Assembly: GCA_003250275.1 (NCBI GenBank) | Contig: QKGW01000145.1 | Span: 1 to 8,089 of the forward strand | DNA from: Alphaproteobacteria bacterium | Lineage (GTDB): Bacteria > Pseudomonadota > Alphaproteobacteria > Rhodospirillales > Rhodospirillaceae | Reading direction: 5' to 3' | Length of the DNA: 8,089 nucleotides | Shown: piece after piece, positions 1 through 5,247 of the stretch | Layout of the letters: every line of letters starts with the position of its first letter | Numbering within the stretch: position 1 is the stretch's first letter | Notes under the pieces: generated by a model | What the model was told of the DNA's origin: nothing | The model's database searches: none | The model's input: only the letters and a program-made list of their open reading frames with translations | Position numbers and translations under genes: made by a program

Positions 1-112
1 GCGGCATCGGCGTCAGCGGCTGCGGACGCAGCAACGCCCCGAACAGAAAGCCGCCGCCGATCCCGACGAGCAGGACGTTCAGCGCCAGCGAACCGATCAA
101 CCATCGCCGCAT
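1..112 (-). CDS. N-terminus of a membrane-anchored periplasmic protein, possibly metal-sensor/CpxP-like (partial)
   Basis: The reverse strand reads 37 codons from an ATG at 112 and runs off the left edge. The peptide begins MRRWLIGSLALNVLLVGIGG and continues through FLFGALL to RPQPLTPMP: two or three positive residues, one hydrophobic segment of about 22 residues (residues 4-28), then a proline-rich exit. This is the form of a signal anchor with the body of the protein in the periplasm. A GGGAG ribosome site lies about 9 bases upstream, and the start is 21 bases after the stop of the anti-sigma-like gene, so the two are probably cotranscribed. In Alphaproteobacteria the third gene after an ECF sigma factor and a one-pass anti-sigma protein is often a periplasmic heavy-metal-sensor/Spy-CpxP-like protein, and this N-terminus resembles those. 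The function is inferred from context, because the sensing domain lies outside the window. Confidence 0.6.
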   Translation of the reverse strand, partial: MRRWLIGSLALNVLLVGIGGGFLFGALLRPQPLTPMP

Positions 113-133
113 CGCACAATGCTCCCGTCGGGC

Positions 134-616
134 TTAGCGCCCGTACATCGCCCAGGTTTCGATCAAGCCGCTCTCGGCCTGCGCCGGGGCGACGGAGTGC
201 GGCTGCGCCGCGTAGATCGCGATACCCACGGCCAACCCCATACCGAGGCAACCGACCCACAGGGGCGCGAGCGGACGCAACACCAGCGCGCCGATGCCGA
301 GGTTCGGCCGCGATGCCGGCCGCGGCGTCGGCCGCACGGTCTGCCGGACGGGCTGCGCGGCGCGGGTCTGGCGTGGCATCGGGTCTTCGGGAAGATTGTC
401 GAGGATCGCGTCGGTCAGGCGCCGACGGGCCGCTCCATCCAAAGATGGCTCCCGCACGGCAAGAAGATCGTCGAACTCCTGCGCCGCGGCGAACGCATCG
501 CGCGCCGCCCCGGATTCCGCCAACAACCGCTGCGCCGACTGCCGCCGGCCATGCGGCCAGCACGTCAGATCGGCACCGTAGGTATCGAGCAACGCCTTGA
601 ATTCTTCTGGCGTCAT
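134..616 (-). CDS. Single-pass membrane protein, probable anti-sigma factor for the upstream ECF sigma factor
   Basis: A 160-residue protein. Residues 1-80 are a soluble, helical, cytoplasmic-type region beginning MTPEEFKALLDTYGADLTCW, followed by alanine/arginine-rich helices. Residues about 81-110 are a proline/arginine-rich linker. Residues about 117-137 (PLWVGCLGMGLAVGIAIYAA) form one membrane segment, leaving about 20 residues outside. The 'YGADLxxWP' opening with an 'FDDLL' helix is common in small alphaproteobacterial proteins encoded directly after ECF sigma factors and annotated as anti-sigma or hypothetical. No HxxxCxxC zinc anti-sigma motif is present, so it is not a classical ZAS protein. 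The start is supported by a GGAGGG site six bases or fewer before the ATG. The gene begins 33 bases after the sigma-factor stop, with a 5-bp hairpin (633-645) between them. The fold and position are visible; the anti-sigma role is inferred. Confidence 0.75.
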   Translation of the reverse strand: MTPEEFKALLDTYGADLTCWPHGRRQSAQRLLAESGAARDAFAAAQEFDDLLAVREPSLDGAARRRLTDAILDNLPEDPMPRQTRAAQPVRQTVRPTPRPASRPNLGIGALVLRPLAPLWVGCLGMGLAVGIAIYAAQPHSVAPAQAESGLIETWAMYGR

Positions 617-632
617 GATCCCTCCAGATCGC

Positions 633-645
633 CCACATCCTGTGG
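633..645 (-). other. Small hairpin between sigma and anti-sigma genes
   Basis: CCACA and TGTGG flank a three-base loop. The hairpin lies between the double stop (TAA TAG) of the sigma gene and the ribosome site of the anti-sigma-like gene. No U tract follows, so it is not a terminator. It could only slightly alter the ratio of the two proteins, and may be chance. Confidence 0.25.
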
Positions 646-649
646 ACTA

Positions 650-1168
650 TTATTTAAGCACTGTTCTCAGCTTTTGCCGCCCTCTCTTCAGGAGGGACTC
701 CACGGCGTTCAGCCGCAGGCCCATAATCTCCGCAACTTCCGCCGCCGTCAAACTCTCGTGGTAGTATAGGGTGATGGCGGTTCGCTGCTGTTCGGAAAGG
801 TGTTCCATCGCCGCGCGCAGGCGCGTGCCGTCCTCGCGCCGCTCGCACTCGTCGAGCGGCCCTGGGGCGTCGTCGGCAATCTCGGGAACTTCGTCGATGC
901 TGCCCGGCCGCACCCTGCGGATGCGGTCGATGCAGCGGTTCACCGCGACGCGGTAGAGCCAGGTGCGGAACGCCGCCTGACCCGGCGACCATTGATCGCG
1001 CGCGGTCCAGACCTTGAGGAACACGTCCTGCGCCACGTCCTCCGCCTCGGCGGGGCCGACGATGCGGCGCGCGGTGCCGACGATGCGGTCGATGTGGCGG
1101 GTGACGAGGAGCCGGAACGCCGCCTTGTCGCCGTCCTGAACGCGCAGCATCAACGCCTCGTCGGTCAT
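650..1168 (-). CDS. ECF-family RNA polymerase sigma factor (sigma-70 family, RpoE-like)
   Basis: From the ATG at 1168 this is a 172-residue ECF sigma factor, the usual size. The sigma-2 domain (about residues 7-75) carries 'GDKAAFRLLVTRHIDRI', the core-binding segment 'AEDVAQDVFLKVW' and the -10 recognition segment 'FRTWLYRVAVNRCIDRIRR'. A short acidic linker follows. The sigma-4 domain (about 115-170) has 'LSEQQRTAITLYYHESLTAAEVAEIMGL' with a helix-turn-helix and 'VESLLKRGRQKLR'. The frame stays open to a GTG at 1276 (208 residues). I prefer 1168 because the extra 36 codons use AGG, CGA, CAA, GCA, GGA and ACT, which the body of the gene avoids, and because a candidate ECF promoter lies inside the extension. 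Against this, the GGAGG before 1168 is only two bases from the ATG. The protein probably directs its own operon and is held by the downstream membrane protein. The signal sensed is unknown. Confidence 0.88.
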   Translation of the reverse strand: MTDEALMLRVQDGDKAAFRLLVTRHIDRIVGTARRIVGPAEAEDVAQDVFLKVWTARDQWSPGQAAFRTWLYRVAVNRCIDRIRRVRPGSIDEVPEIADDAPGPLDECERREDGTRLRAAMEHLSEQQRTAITLYYHESLTAAEVAEIMGLRLNAVESLLKRGRQKLRTVLK

Positions 1169-1237
1169 GTCCTCCGAGGTTCGGGCGCTGCCGGGCGTCA
1201 CGGCGCTTTGGTCCACCCACGTCTCCCTGGCATGGTC

Positions 1238-1261
1238 GACGGCTGCGGTTCGGCTGATTCC
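1238..1261 (-). promoter_or_regulatory. Candidate autoregulated ECF promoter
   Basis: On the reverse strand GGAAT (1261-1257) is followed after 15 bases by CGTC (1241-1238). GGAA-type -35 and CGTC-type -10 elements spaced about this far apart are typical of many ECF-group promoters, which often drive the sigma gene itself. Transcription would begin near 1231, leaving a leader of about 60 bases before the ATG at 1168. The motifs are short, so a chance match is possible. Confidence 0.3.
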
Positions 1262-1347
1262 AGTCAAGGTCGTCACCGTTCTCTTCGGGTTTTAGCAGGC
1301 TGGCGACACCCCGTCACTCGGCACTATCTGCCTACACCCAACTGAAA

Positions 1348-1773
1348 CTAGGCAGTTTTTTCCGCCTTGTGGACCAGCGACGGCACGCCCGCGACGCTCG
1401 CGAAGGCTTCGCGCATGGTCAGCACCTGGCGCTGCACGCTGGCGTAGCGGATCTCGGCGTCGGGCGATTTCGCGGCGCGCGCACGATGCAGCTGGGTGAG
1501 CGTGGTCTTGTAATAGACGTGGAGATTGTCGGCGAGGGTGCGCGCGCGCGGCGCATCGTGGTCGAGCACGCCGTCGAGGCCGAGAAGGATCTGCGTCGCG
1601 CGCTGCACCGCGCTGAACTCGTTCTCGGGCAGGCCTTCGAGCTTGGCCTGCTTGGCCCGCGCCACAGCCGCGAGCATCGCGTCGTAGAGCTCGACGACGA
1701 CGCGCAACGGCGGCTGGGTGCGGCGGGCGGCGGCATAGGCCTGGGCGCCGATCTGGTGAACGTTCTGGCTCAT
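1348..1773 (-). CDS. fliS: Flagellar export chaperone FliS
   Basis: A 141-residue cytoplasmic, almost entirely helical protein, the usual FliS length. The N-terminal 'AYAAARRTQPPLRVVVELYDAMLAAVARAKQA' matches the family signature in which an AY segment is followed by a proline turn and the conserved LYD on the second helix. Further helices include 'ATQILLGLDGVLDH' and 'ADNLHVYYKTTLTQLHRARA'. FliS binds the disordered C-terminus of flagellin in the cytoplasm, prevents premature polymerisation and delivers it to the export gate. Its place after flagellin and fliD, 21 bases from the fliD stop and with AAGGAGA upstream of its ATG, fits a flagellin-fliD-fliS transcript. No clear terminator follows; the next gene on this strand is the ECF sigma factor, so read-through is possible. 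Confidence 0.88.
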   Translation of the reverse strand: MSQNVHQIGAQAYAAARRTQPPLRVVVELYDAMLAAVARAKQAKLEGLPENEFSAVQRATQILLGLDGVLDHDAPRARTLADNLHVYYKTTLTQLHRARAAKSPDAEIRYASVQRQVLTMREAFASVAGVPSLVHKAEKTA

Positions 1774-1794
1774 CGGTTTCTCCTTGGTCCGGGT

Positions 1795-3453
1795 TCAGTC
1801 GTCATCGCTGGTGTCGAACAGCGCCTCGACCTGCTTGAGCGCGAGTTCGGCTTCTTCCATCGCCGCTTCGATGCGGGCGTAGTATTCGGTGAGGTATTCC
1901 TCGTAGTCCTCGGCCTGCTCCGCGATGAGGTCGCGCTTGTCCTGCTTGTCGTCGATGGTGTCGTTGATGTTGTCGATGCGCGACTGGATCAGCCCGTCGT
2001 CCTCATCGACGTAGGTTTCGAGGGGCGCGGTCAGGATGTCGGCGAGGCCGGCCTCGACGGTGAGCGTCACGGTGGCGCTCTCGGTGCCGGTGTAGACCAG
2101 GCGCAGGCCTTCGTAGACGGTGCCCTCGACGCCCTTGATGGTCTGGCCGCTGACCTCGAGTTCGACGCCGTCGATGGTGGCGGACGAGAGGTTGCCGTCG
2201 GCGTCCAGCGTCACCTCGACCGAATAGCTGCCGGCGGAGAGATCGCCGGGCGTCTCGGCGACGTAGAGCGTGCTCGACGAACTCGTCACGCTCTGCTCGA
2301 AGAACGCCTGCACCACCTCGGGGTGCTGAATCAGCATCTCCTCAAGGGTGTCCTCGTCGATTTCGAGGTAGTTGTCGTCGTCGTAGGTGATGCCGAGGCT
2401 GGACAGGGTGTAGGTGGTGCCGTCGACCTCCACCGAGGTGGCGAGCACCGAATAGAGCGCCGAATTGGCCGAGCGCAGCAGGCTCTCGCCGAACAGCACC
2501 GCATCCTCCACCGCGCCGTCGGAATCGGTGGTCTGGTTGAGGACCGCGAACTCGCGGTAGGCGTTGTAGGCATCGACCAGCGCGGTGACCGCGTCGGCGA
2601 CGCCGTCGAGATCCTGGCCGACTTCGAGGGTGATGGTGCTGCCGGCGCTGTCGTCGTAGAGGCTGATCGAGACGCCGGGCAGAACGTCCTCGATGTCGTT
2701 CGAGGAACTGGTGATGGTGATGCCGTCGATGGTGATGATCGCGTCCTGCGCGGCCTGCAGTTCGTCGGCGAACGCGCCGTCGCCGTCGAGCACGCCGAGG
2801 TCGGCGAGCACGGTGCCGCTGTCGTCGGTCGCGGTGATCGTCTGGCCGGTGTCGGCGGAGGCGAGCACCAGGGTGTAGCCGGAATCGCTGGTCTTGACCA
2901 AGGTGGCGGTGACGCCGGTATCGCCGCTGACGTCGTTGATCGCATCGGCGATATCCTCGAGCGACATGTCCTCGGTCACGGTGATGGGGGTGGCGGTGCC
3001 GTCGTCCTCGGACAGCGAGAACGTCCCCGAGAGCCCGAGCGCCGTGGTCTTGTCGTCCTGCTCGGCACCCGCGACCTTGTGGCTCGCGGCAAGCTGCACG
3101 ACTTCGACCGAATAGATGCCGAGATCGGCGTCGTCGTCGACGGCGACGGCGAGCACGTCGTCCGGATCGCTGATCGTCGACGACGAGAGGTAGGCGGTGC
3201 GGTCGTCCCACACCGAATCGTCGCTCTGCGCGGAAAGCGCCTCGGCGGCGTCGGACAGGTCGGTGAGGTCGGAGAGCATCTCCTCCCACCCCGTAACCTC
3301 GGATTCGAGCACGTCGATCTGGTCGTCGATGCGGTACGCGGCAGCCATCTTCGCCTCCACCGCCGCCGAAATCAGCGACGAGGAATCGAAACCCGAGGTG
3401 CCGGTTCCGCTGATGTAGGTGGTGCCGCTCGAACTCGTGACGACCGTCGACAT
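1795..3453 (-). CDS. fliD: Flagellar filament capping protein FliD (hook-associated protein 2)
   Basis: A 552-residue FliD, within the family range. Residues about 15-60 form the N-terminal helical region ('SGFDSSSLISAAVEAKMAAA' onward). The central part holds the family hallmark 'AIITIDGITITSSSNDIEDV' then 'LPGVSISLYDDSAGSTITLE' and a conserved 'ALVDAYN'. The last 65 residues are a long coiled-coil-like helix ('LIQSRIDNINDTIDDKQDKR' onward). FliD pentamers sit at the filament tip and fold arriving flagellin. I start at ATG 3453 because GGAGG (3464-3460) lies six bases upstream. A TTG start at 3468 would add MRRRG but would place that ribosome site inside the gene. The protein is extremely acidic: I count about 117 Asp/Glu against about 16 Lys/Arg. 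It has no cysteine. It lies between flagellin and fliS on the same strand. Confidence 0.93.
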   Translation of the reverse strand: MSTVVTSSSGTTYISGTGTSGFDSSSLISAAVEAKMAAAYRIDDQIDVLESEVTGWEEMLSDLTDLSDAAEALSAQSDDSVWDDRTAYLSSSTISDPDDVLAVAVDDDADLGIYSVEVVQLAASHKVAGAEQDDKTTALGLSGTFSLSEDDGTATPITVTEDMSLEDIADAINDVSGDTGVTATLVKTSDSGYTLVLASADTGQTITATDDSGTVLADLGVLDGDGAFADELQAAQDAIITIDGITITSSSNDIEDVLPGVSISLYDDSAGSTITLEVGQDLDGVADAVTALVDAYNAYREFAVLNQTTDSDGAVEDAVLFGESLLRSANSALYSVLATSVEVDGTTYTLSSLGITYDDDNYLEIDEDTLEEMLIQHPEVVQAFFEQSVTSSSSTLYVAETPGDLSAGSYSVEVTLDADGNLSSATIDGVELEVSGQTIKGVEGTVYEGLRLVYTGTESATVTLTVEAGLADILTAPLETYVDEDDGLIQSRIDNINDTIDDKQDKRDLIAEQAEDYEEYLTEYYARIEAAMEEAELALKQVEALFDTSDDD

Positions 3454-3475
3454 GCCGCGCCTCCGCAACTGGGAT

Positions 3476-3503
3476 GCGCGCCCCCGCCGATGCGGGGGCG
3501 CGC
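3476..3503 (-). terminator. Perfect 12-bp GC hairpin between flagellin and fliD (partial terminator or mRNA 3'-end stabiliser)
   Basis: GCGCGCCCCCGC (3476-3487) and GCGGGGGCGCGC (3492-3503) are perfect inverted copies around the tetraloop CGAT. The hairpin begins eight bases beyond the flagellin stop and ends 11 bases before the fliD GGAGG site. No run of U follows in the direction of transcription, so intrinsic termination would be weak. Such a structure can let a small fraction of transcripts reach fliD and protect the flagellin mRNA 3' end, which would match the need for thousands of flagellins per few cap proteins. The role is inferred. Confidence 0.5.
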
Positions 3504-3510
3504 GGCCGGA

Positions 3511-4317
3511 TTACTGCAGGAGCTGGAGGAGCTGCTGCGGCATCGAGTTGGCGGAGGCGAGCGCCGCGATCGCGGCGTTGGTCTTCACCTGCGCGGAAGA
3601 GAACTCCGACTGCGCCTCGGCGACGTCGCAATCCGCGATCGCCGACTGGGCGGCGTCGAGGTTTTCTTCCGACGACGAGATCTGAGTGGAGTGGTAGTTG
3701 AACTGCGATTCCATCGCACCGACGTCGGCGCGCATCCCGGCGACGGTGTCGATCGCGGTGTTCACGGTGTCGAGCAGGGTCGCGCCGACGGTGCCGGCGA
3801 CGTCGGCACCGCCGGAGAGGGTGGCCGAGCTCGCATCGCCGAGCGCGACCGAGATGATATCGGTCGAAGCCGTGCCGACGAGGAAATCGGCGGAGTAGCC
3901 GCCGTCGAGAAGCGACGTGCCGTTGAAGGTCGTGGTGGTGACGATCAGGTCGATTTCGTCGACGAGGGTGTCGTATTCCGACTGGATGTACGCGAGTTCG
4001 TCGGTGCCGACAGCACCCGAGGCCGCCTCGGCGCACAGAACCTTCATACGCTCGAGCACGTCCGAAATCGCGGACAGGCCGCCGTCGGCGGTTTCGAGCA
4101 CCGCGGAGCCGTGGCTGGCGTTGGTCGCGGCCTGGCCGAGCACGGCCACGTCCGACTGCAGCTTGGTCGCGACCGCGAGGCCGGCGGCGTCGTCGGAAGC
4201 GCGGGTGATGCGCGAACCGGACGCCACCTTGTTGAGCGCGCTGGTCTGCTCGTCGGAGTTGATGTTGAGGTAACGCAGGGCGGAGTTCGCCGACGTGTTG
4301 GTGGAAATGACAGGCAT
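3511..4317 (-). CDS. fliC: Flagellin (short form)
   Basis: A 268-residue flagellin. Residues 1-140 hold the N-terminal D0/D1 helices: 'SGSRITRASDDAAGLAVATK', 'LETADGGLSAISDVLERMK' and 'FNGTSLLDGG'. Residues about 140-185 are a very short variable part, and residues about 185-268 the C-terminal D1/D0 helices ending 'MPQQLLQLLQ'. The outer D2/D3 domains of enteric flagellins are missing, as is common in Alphaproteobacteria. Two cysteines, C95 and C230, sit in the D1 helices. The segment E89-R90-M91-K92-V93-L94 aligns with the TLR5-contact helix of enterobacterial flagellin, keeping R90 and L94. The start is set by AAGGAGA upstream of the ATG and by 'MPVISTNTSANSALRYLN', a normal flagellin N-terminus. 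It is first in a flagellin-fliD-fliS unit. The leader is up to about 125 bases with a hairpin, and a candidate sigma-54-type promoter lies in the divergent region. The filament protein is exported through the flagellar type III system without a cleaved signal. Confidence 0.95.
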   Translation of the reverse strand: MPVISTNTSANSALRYLNINSDEQTSALNKVASGSRITRASDDAAGLAVATKLQSDVAVLGQAATNASHGSAVLETADGGLSAISDVLERMKVLCAEAASGAVGTDELAYIQSEYDTLVDEIDLIVTTTTFNGTSLLDGGYSADFLVGTASTDIISVALGDASSATLSGGADVAGTVGATLLDTVNTAIDTVAGMRADVGAMESQFNYHSTQISSSEENLDAAQSAIADCDVAEAQSEFSSAQVKTNAAIAALASANSMPQQLLQLLQ

Positions 4318-4343
4318 GAGATGTCTCCTTCGTTGATCTCGAC

Positions 4344-4360
4344 GGGACCTTTCGGGCCCC
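4344..4360 (-). promoter_or_regulatory. Hairpin in the flagellin mRNA leader
   Basis: Read on the reverse strand, GGGGCC (4360-4355) pairs with GGUCCC (4349-4344), allowing one G-U pair, around the loop CGAAA. The stem ends about 15 bases before the AAGGAG ribosome site of flagellin and does not cover it. Flagellin leaders in Alphaproteobacteria are known sites of translational and stability control, for example FlbT action in Caulobacter. No FlbT gene lies in this window, so any such link is inference. Confidence 0.4.
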
Positions 4361-4422
4361 GCTGCTGACGCGTCGGCCTCGCCGACTGCCGCCTACGAGC
4401 CCTATACGCAGCCTGTCGCCCG

Positions 4423-4473
4423 ACACTGGCGCAGTTTCCTCCGAAAAAATTTTCGCTGAATTTCCGCCAGTGT
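4423..4473. promoter_or_regulatory. Large dyad symmetry in the divergent flagellin/flgD control region
   Basis: ACACTGGCG (4423-4431) and CGCCAGTGT (4465-4473) are perfect 9-base inverted copies. At the centre lies the nearly symmetric CGAAAAAATTTTCG (4442-4455). The outer arms are centred at 4448 and the inner palindrome at 4448.5, so the whole 51 bases share one axis. The A/T core stands out in GC-rich surroundings. The position midway between the divergent filament and hook operons suggests an operator or paired activator sites serving both directions, or two overlapping face-to-face promoters. Confidence 0.5.
4455..4469 (-). promoter_or_regulatory. Candidate sigma-54-type promoter for flagellin
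   Basis: The reverse strand reads TGGCGGAAATTCAGC. The -24 TGGC is exact and the GG and GC doublets have the exact spacing of the sigma-54 consensus TGGCACG-N4-TTGC, but the -12 box is TCAGC rather than TTGC. Transcription would start near 4443 and give a leader of about 125 bases. Late flagellar genes in several Alphaproteobacteria use sigma-54. The match is partial. Confidence 0.3.
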
Positions 4474-4500
4474 TTCGGCGGCCGCCCCGTTTGTCGCACA

Positions 4501-4537
4501 TCGAGGGCGTGCTCCCTCGACGACCGACGAGAGGGAG
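4501..4537 (+). promoter_or_regulatory. flgD leader with alternative pairings of the ribosome-binding site
   Basis: The flgD ribosome site GAGGGAG (4531-4537) is seven bases from the ATG. CTCCCTC (4512-4518) is its exact complement. The same segment also lies in a second hairpin, TCGAGGG (4501-4507) with CCCTCGA (4514-4520), loop CGTGCT. Both stems are 7 bp and they exclude each other: one frees the ribosome site and the other hides it. The pairings are visible in the sequence; a regulatory role is inference. Confidence 0.4.
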
Positions 4538-4544
4538 ACGGGCG

Positions 4545-5222
4545 ATGACCACGGTAACCAGCAGCACTTCGAGCAGCGGACTTTCGACCACCACCGCGAC
4601 CTCGGTGGAATCGCTGTCCGAGAACTACGAGCTGTTTCTGAGCGTGCTCACCGCGCAACTCGAGAACCAGAACCCGCTCGACCCCACCGACACCGACGAG
4701 ATGACCAGCCAGCTGGTCAACTACGCCCAGGTGGAGCAGCAGATCCTTTCGAACTCGTATCTCGAGAACCTCGTGCTCGCGACCAACAACGAGAGCGCCT
4801 CGGTCGCGATCTCCCTGGTCGGGATGGAGGTGACCTACGTCGCCGACGACCTCGAGTTCACCGACGGCGACACCCTCTCGTGGTCCTACGACATGCCCGC
4901 CGACATGGAGAGCGCCACCGTTCAGGTGCTCGATGAGAACGGCGACGTCGTCTACAGCGAACCCGTGAGCACCGACGAAGGCGCCTACACCTTCTCCTGG
5001 GACGGCACCAAGACCAACGGCGCCACCGCCGACGACGGCACCTATTCCCTGCAGATCGTCGGCACCGACACCGACGGCGAGAGCGTCACCATCGACCCCA
5101 ACACCACGAGCGTGGTGACCCAGGTCGATTGGTCCGACGGCAGCGCGCAACTGATCATGGAAAACGGCGCCACGGTGTCCCTGAGCAACATCGTCTCGGC
5201 GACCGCCGCTTCCGAATCCTAA
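4545..5222 (+). CDS. flgD: Flagellar hook assembly scaffold/cap protein FlgD
   Basis: A 225-residue FlgD. A Ser/Thr-rich disordered head (residues 1-25), typical for export through the flagellar type III gate, is followed by the family signature 'NYELFLSVLTAQLENQNPLD' with 'EMTSQLVNYAQVEQQI'. The C-terminal part (about 90-215) has a FlgD Ig-like and Tudor-like region with 'YTFSWDGTKTNGATADDGTY', matching the family pattern WDG...G...dGtY. FlgD forms the cap under which FlgE assembles and is discarded afterwards. The frame is open upstream to 4470, but the ATG at 4545 has GAGGGAG seven bases before it and gives a normal N-terminus 'MTTVTSSTSS'. It is the first gene of the plus-strand operon; flgE follows after 25 bases. 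The protein has no cysteine and is acidic. Confidence 0.94.
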   Translation: MTTVTSSTSSSGLSTTTATSVESLSENYELFLSVLTAQLENQNPLDPTDTDEMTSQLVNYAQVEQQILSNSYLENLVLATNNESASVAISLVGMEVTYVADDLEFTDGDTLSWSYDMPADMESATVQVLDENGDVVYSEPVSTDEGAYTFSWDGTKTNGATADDGTYSLQIVGTDTDGESVTIDPNTTSVVTQVDWSDGSAQLIMENGATVSLSNIVSATAASES

Positions 5223-5247
5223 CGCCCCTTATCGTGGAGGCTCGAAA

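Noticed and set aside
119..769. A 216-codon plus-strand frame over the anti-sigma-like gene
   Set aside because: The opposite strand carries a gene with a good ribosome site, a membrane segment and operon context; the plus frame has Arg/Pro-rich shadow composition.
1355..1360. A six-T run near the fliS end as a possible terminator
   Set aside because: It lies on the plus strand inside the fliS coding region, in the wrong direction for the minus-strand operon, and no adequate stem precedes it.
1369..4368. A 999-codon open frame on the plus strand antisense to fliS, fliD and flagellin
   Set aside because: It mirrors three clearly recognisable flagellar genes. Its product is low-complexity Gly/Val/Arg/Asp sequence expected from the antisense of Asp/Val/Ser-rich GC-rich genes, and it has no recognisable domain.
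4414..4425. TGTCG-CC-CGACA palindrome
   Set aside because: Five-base arms in GC-rich DNA are likely by chance, and it overlaps the larger dyad only partly; not reported as a separate site.
4427..4441. A sigma-54 promoter on the plus strand for flgD mirroring the minus one
   Set aside because: TGGC is present at the -24 position, but the bases at the required -12 GC are TC, so the essential doublet is missing.
2342..4594. A 750-codon minus-strand frame across flagellin and fliD
   Set aside because: It is an Arg-rich shadow frame of the real genes, crosses their boundaries and shows no family motifs.
4044..5150. A 368-codon minus-strand frame spanning the divergent region and flgD
   Set aside because: It runs antisense to flgD and out of frame through flagellin, with repetitive Gly/Val sequence; it is a composition artefact.
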